Part shown: positions 4,999 to 6,128 of the stretch, piece by piece
How the letters are laid out: each line of letters opens with the position of its first letter
How positions within the stretch are numbered: the stretch's first letter is position 1
Origin: an uncultured Coprococcus sp.
GTDB lineage: Bacteria; Bacillota; Clostridia; Lachnospirales; Lachnospiraceae
Assembly: GCA_900557435.1 (NCBI GenBank)
Contig: USSH01000158.1
Coordinates: forward strand, 1 to 6,128
Reading direction: 5' to 3'
Length of the DNA stretch: 6,128 nt
Made by a program: the position numbers and the translations under genes
Notes under the pieces: generated by a model
The model's database searches: none
Told to the model about the DNA's origin: nothing
What the model saw: only the letters and a program-made list of their open reading frames with translations

Positions 4999-6128
4999 CT
5001 ATTCTGCAAGCTTGTACTCTTCTTCTGTGATCGTGAACTTTCCTTTTAAGCCATCACTCACATACACATTCTTCTGATCATCGATAAGTATGACATCCGC
5101 GCCATATCTGCTGACCAGCTCCATCGACTGCTCCTTTCCGGCAAGCATGCACAGAGTCGAAAGCGCATCACTCATCAGACCATCGTCACATACGACTGTG
5201 GCCGATATGATATGCTGCCATGCTGGATATCCGGTCTTCGGATCGAGAATATGATGATATCTCTTTCCGTCCATTTCAAAATACTTCTCGTAATCCCCCG
5301 ATGTTGAGACAAATGTAGTAGCTCCGCCGTCTTCATTTATGACGCCCATGACACTGCCTTCACCAGATCTTGGATCCTTAACACCTATCTTCCAGGCTGA
5401 GCCATCCGGTTTGTTTCCATATACCATAATACTGCCGCCAAGGGCTATACAGGCTCCTGTAACCGCATTCTCTTCCAGATAATCTGCAGCCAGATCACAT
5501 CCGTAGCCTTTTCCAACAGCCCCGAAGTCCAATGACATACCAGACTTTGCTATATTGACAAATGCACCCTTCTCATCGTTTATGCATGACACCTGTGTGA
5601 CGTCAACATGTGTAAGTGTATCATCTATATCTGCTTGGGATGGTATATCTGTTTTTCCGGATTCTATCCCCCAAAGTTCTGCCAGTGGACGTATGGTTAT
5701 GTCTAACAGATCTCCACTGTCCTTTGATATCGCAAGTGTCCTGTCCATTATGTCCGCAAGCTCAGAGCTTATGGGATAATTCTCCCCTGGACTATATGAA
5801 TGATTTATATTCCAGACCTCAGAGCCTTCACTCCTCCATGAGATCACCTTCTTGTCTAGATTGTTTTCTATATCCATTATGCCATTTATAACGCTGTCGC
5901 CCTCTCTTCCATATACAGTAAGTGAAGCCGTTGTGCCCATGACTGTTGTATTCAATGTCTTCTCAACATTGTCTGCATTTCTCATCCCAGTAATTATCAC
6001 CATAGCGACAACTGCCGCAGCACATAATGCTGCGGCGCTTATTTTTACTATTTTATATGTCTTACTTTTTGATCTTGTGGCCGTTATATCTTTTTTTAGG
6101 TCTTTGGGTAAGTCTTTATCGTCAGTGA
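4999..6128 (-). CDS. apbE: FAD:protein FMN transferase ApbE (5' end outside window)
   Basis: ApbE hydrolyses FAD and attaches FMN by a phosphodiester bond to Ser/Thr of exported proteins; RnfD and RnfG are known targets. The frame is open to the window edge. The Met at 6003 is internal: upstream codons give a Lys-rich stretch and then a hydrophobic segment, KISAAALCAAAVVAMVIITG, a signal anchor, and no ATG, GTG or TTG precedes it in the window, so the true start lies beyond 6128. Counting from that Met, key motifs are LDFGAVGKG (158-166), LGGSI (188-192), STSGDYEKYF (233-242), HHILDPKTGYP (250-260) and DALST (279-283), the last holding a Mg2+-binding Asp. All look intact; GGS replaces the more usual GGN or GGD, a mild variant. 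No good lipobox is visible at the lone Cys of the anchor, so it is probably membrane-anchored rather than a lipoprotein. It stands upstream of NusG II and the Gx transporter. Confidence 0.95.
   Translation of the reverse strand, partial: TDDKDLPKDLKKDITATRSKSKTYKIVKISAAALCAAAVVAMVIITGMRNADNVEKTLNTTVMGTTASLTVYGREGDSVINGIMDIENNLDKKVISWRSEGSEVWNINHSYSPGENYPISSELADIMDRTLAISKDSGDLLDITIRPLAELWGIESGKTDIPSQADIDDTLTHVDVTQVSCINDEKGAFVNIAKSGMSLDFGAVGKGYGCDLAADYLEENAVTGACIALGGSIMVYGNKPDGSAWKIGVKDPRSGEGSVMGVINEDGGATTFVSTSGDYEKYFEMDGKRYHHILDPKTGYPAWQHIISATVVCDDGLMSDALSTLCMLAGKEQSMELVSRYGADVILIDDQKNVYVSDGLKGKFTITEEEYKLAE

Noticed and set aside
6001..6003. ATG at 6003 as the apbE start
   Set aside because: It falls within a hydrophobic segment whose first half and preceding lysines are encoded upstream in the same frame, and there is no ribosome binding site before it.

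Overview
The window looks like a chromosomal stretch from an anaerobic, moderately AT-rich Firmicute. A gut-type clostridium, probably Lachnospiraceae, is my inference from gene content, the order rnfC-D-G-E, and the ATA-rich isoleucine codons; no rRNA or other marker is present to prove it. Every gene I can support lies on the minus strand, so transcription runs from high to low coordinates.

Upstream block (6128 down to 3932): the 5'-truncated apbE gene (flavin transferase; its start lies beyond the window), a 116-base gap, a small membrane-anchored NusG domain II-like protein, and a small multi-spanning Gx-transporter/HepI-family protein. A strong Rho-independent terminator (3932-3965) closes this block 6 bases after the last stop codon.

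Downstream block (3895 down to 1): a putative sigma-A promoter, then the Rnf complex genes rnfC, a single-frame rnfD-rnfG fusion, and rnfE, which runs off the window. The order predicts rnfA and rnfB just beyond position 1. Junctions are tight: 12 bases between rnfC and rnfD if the TTG start proposed here is right, and a TAATG overlap between rnfDG and rnfE.

How they work together: Rnf is a membrane-bound ferredoxin:NAD+ oxidoreductase that couples electron transfer to Na+ or H+ export. RnfC carries two [4Fe-4S] clusters and the NADH/FMN module, RnfD and RnfG carry covalently bound FMN, and RnfE (with RnfA) holds a membrane-embedded iron-sulfur centre. ApbE is the enzyme that attaches FMN to RnfD and RnfG, so the two blocks form a functional unit even though a terminator separates them.

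The two most unusual points are the RnfD-RnfG fusion in one polypeptide and a cysteine-rich, then Lys/Glu/Thr-rich, C-terminal extension on RnfE (C-x4-C-x2-C-x4-CC) that the usual RnfE fold does not explain. I see no mobile element, CRISPR array, tRNA or rRNA, and no stretch over 300 bases without a gene.
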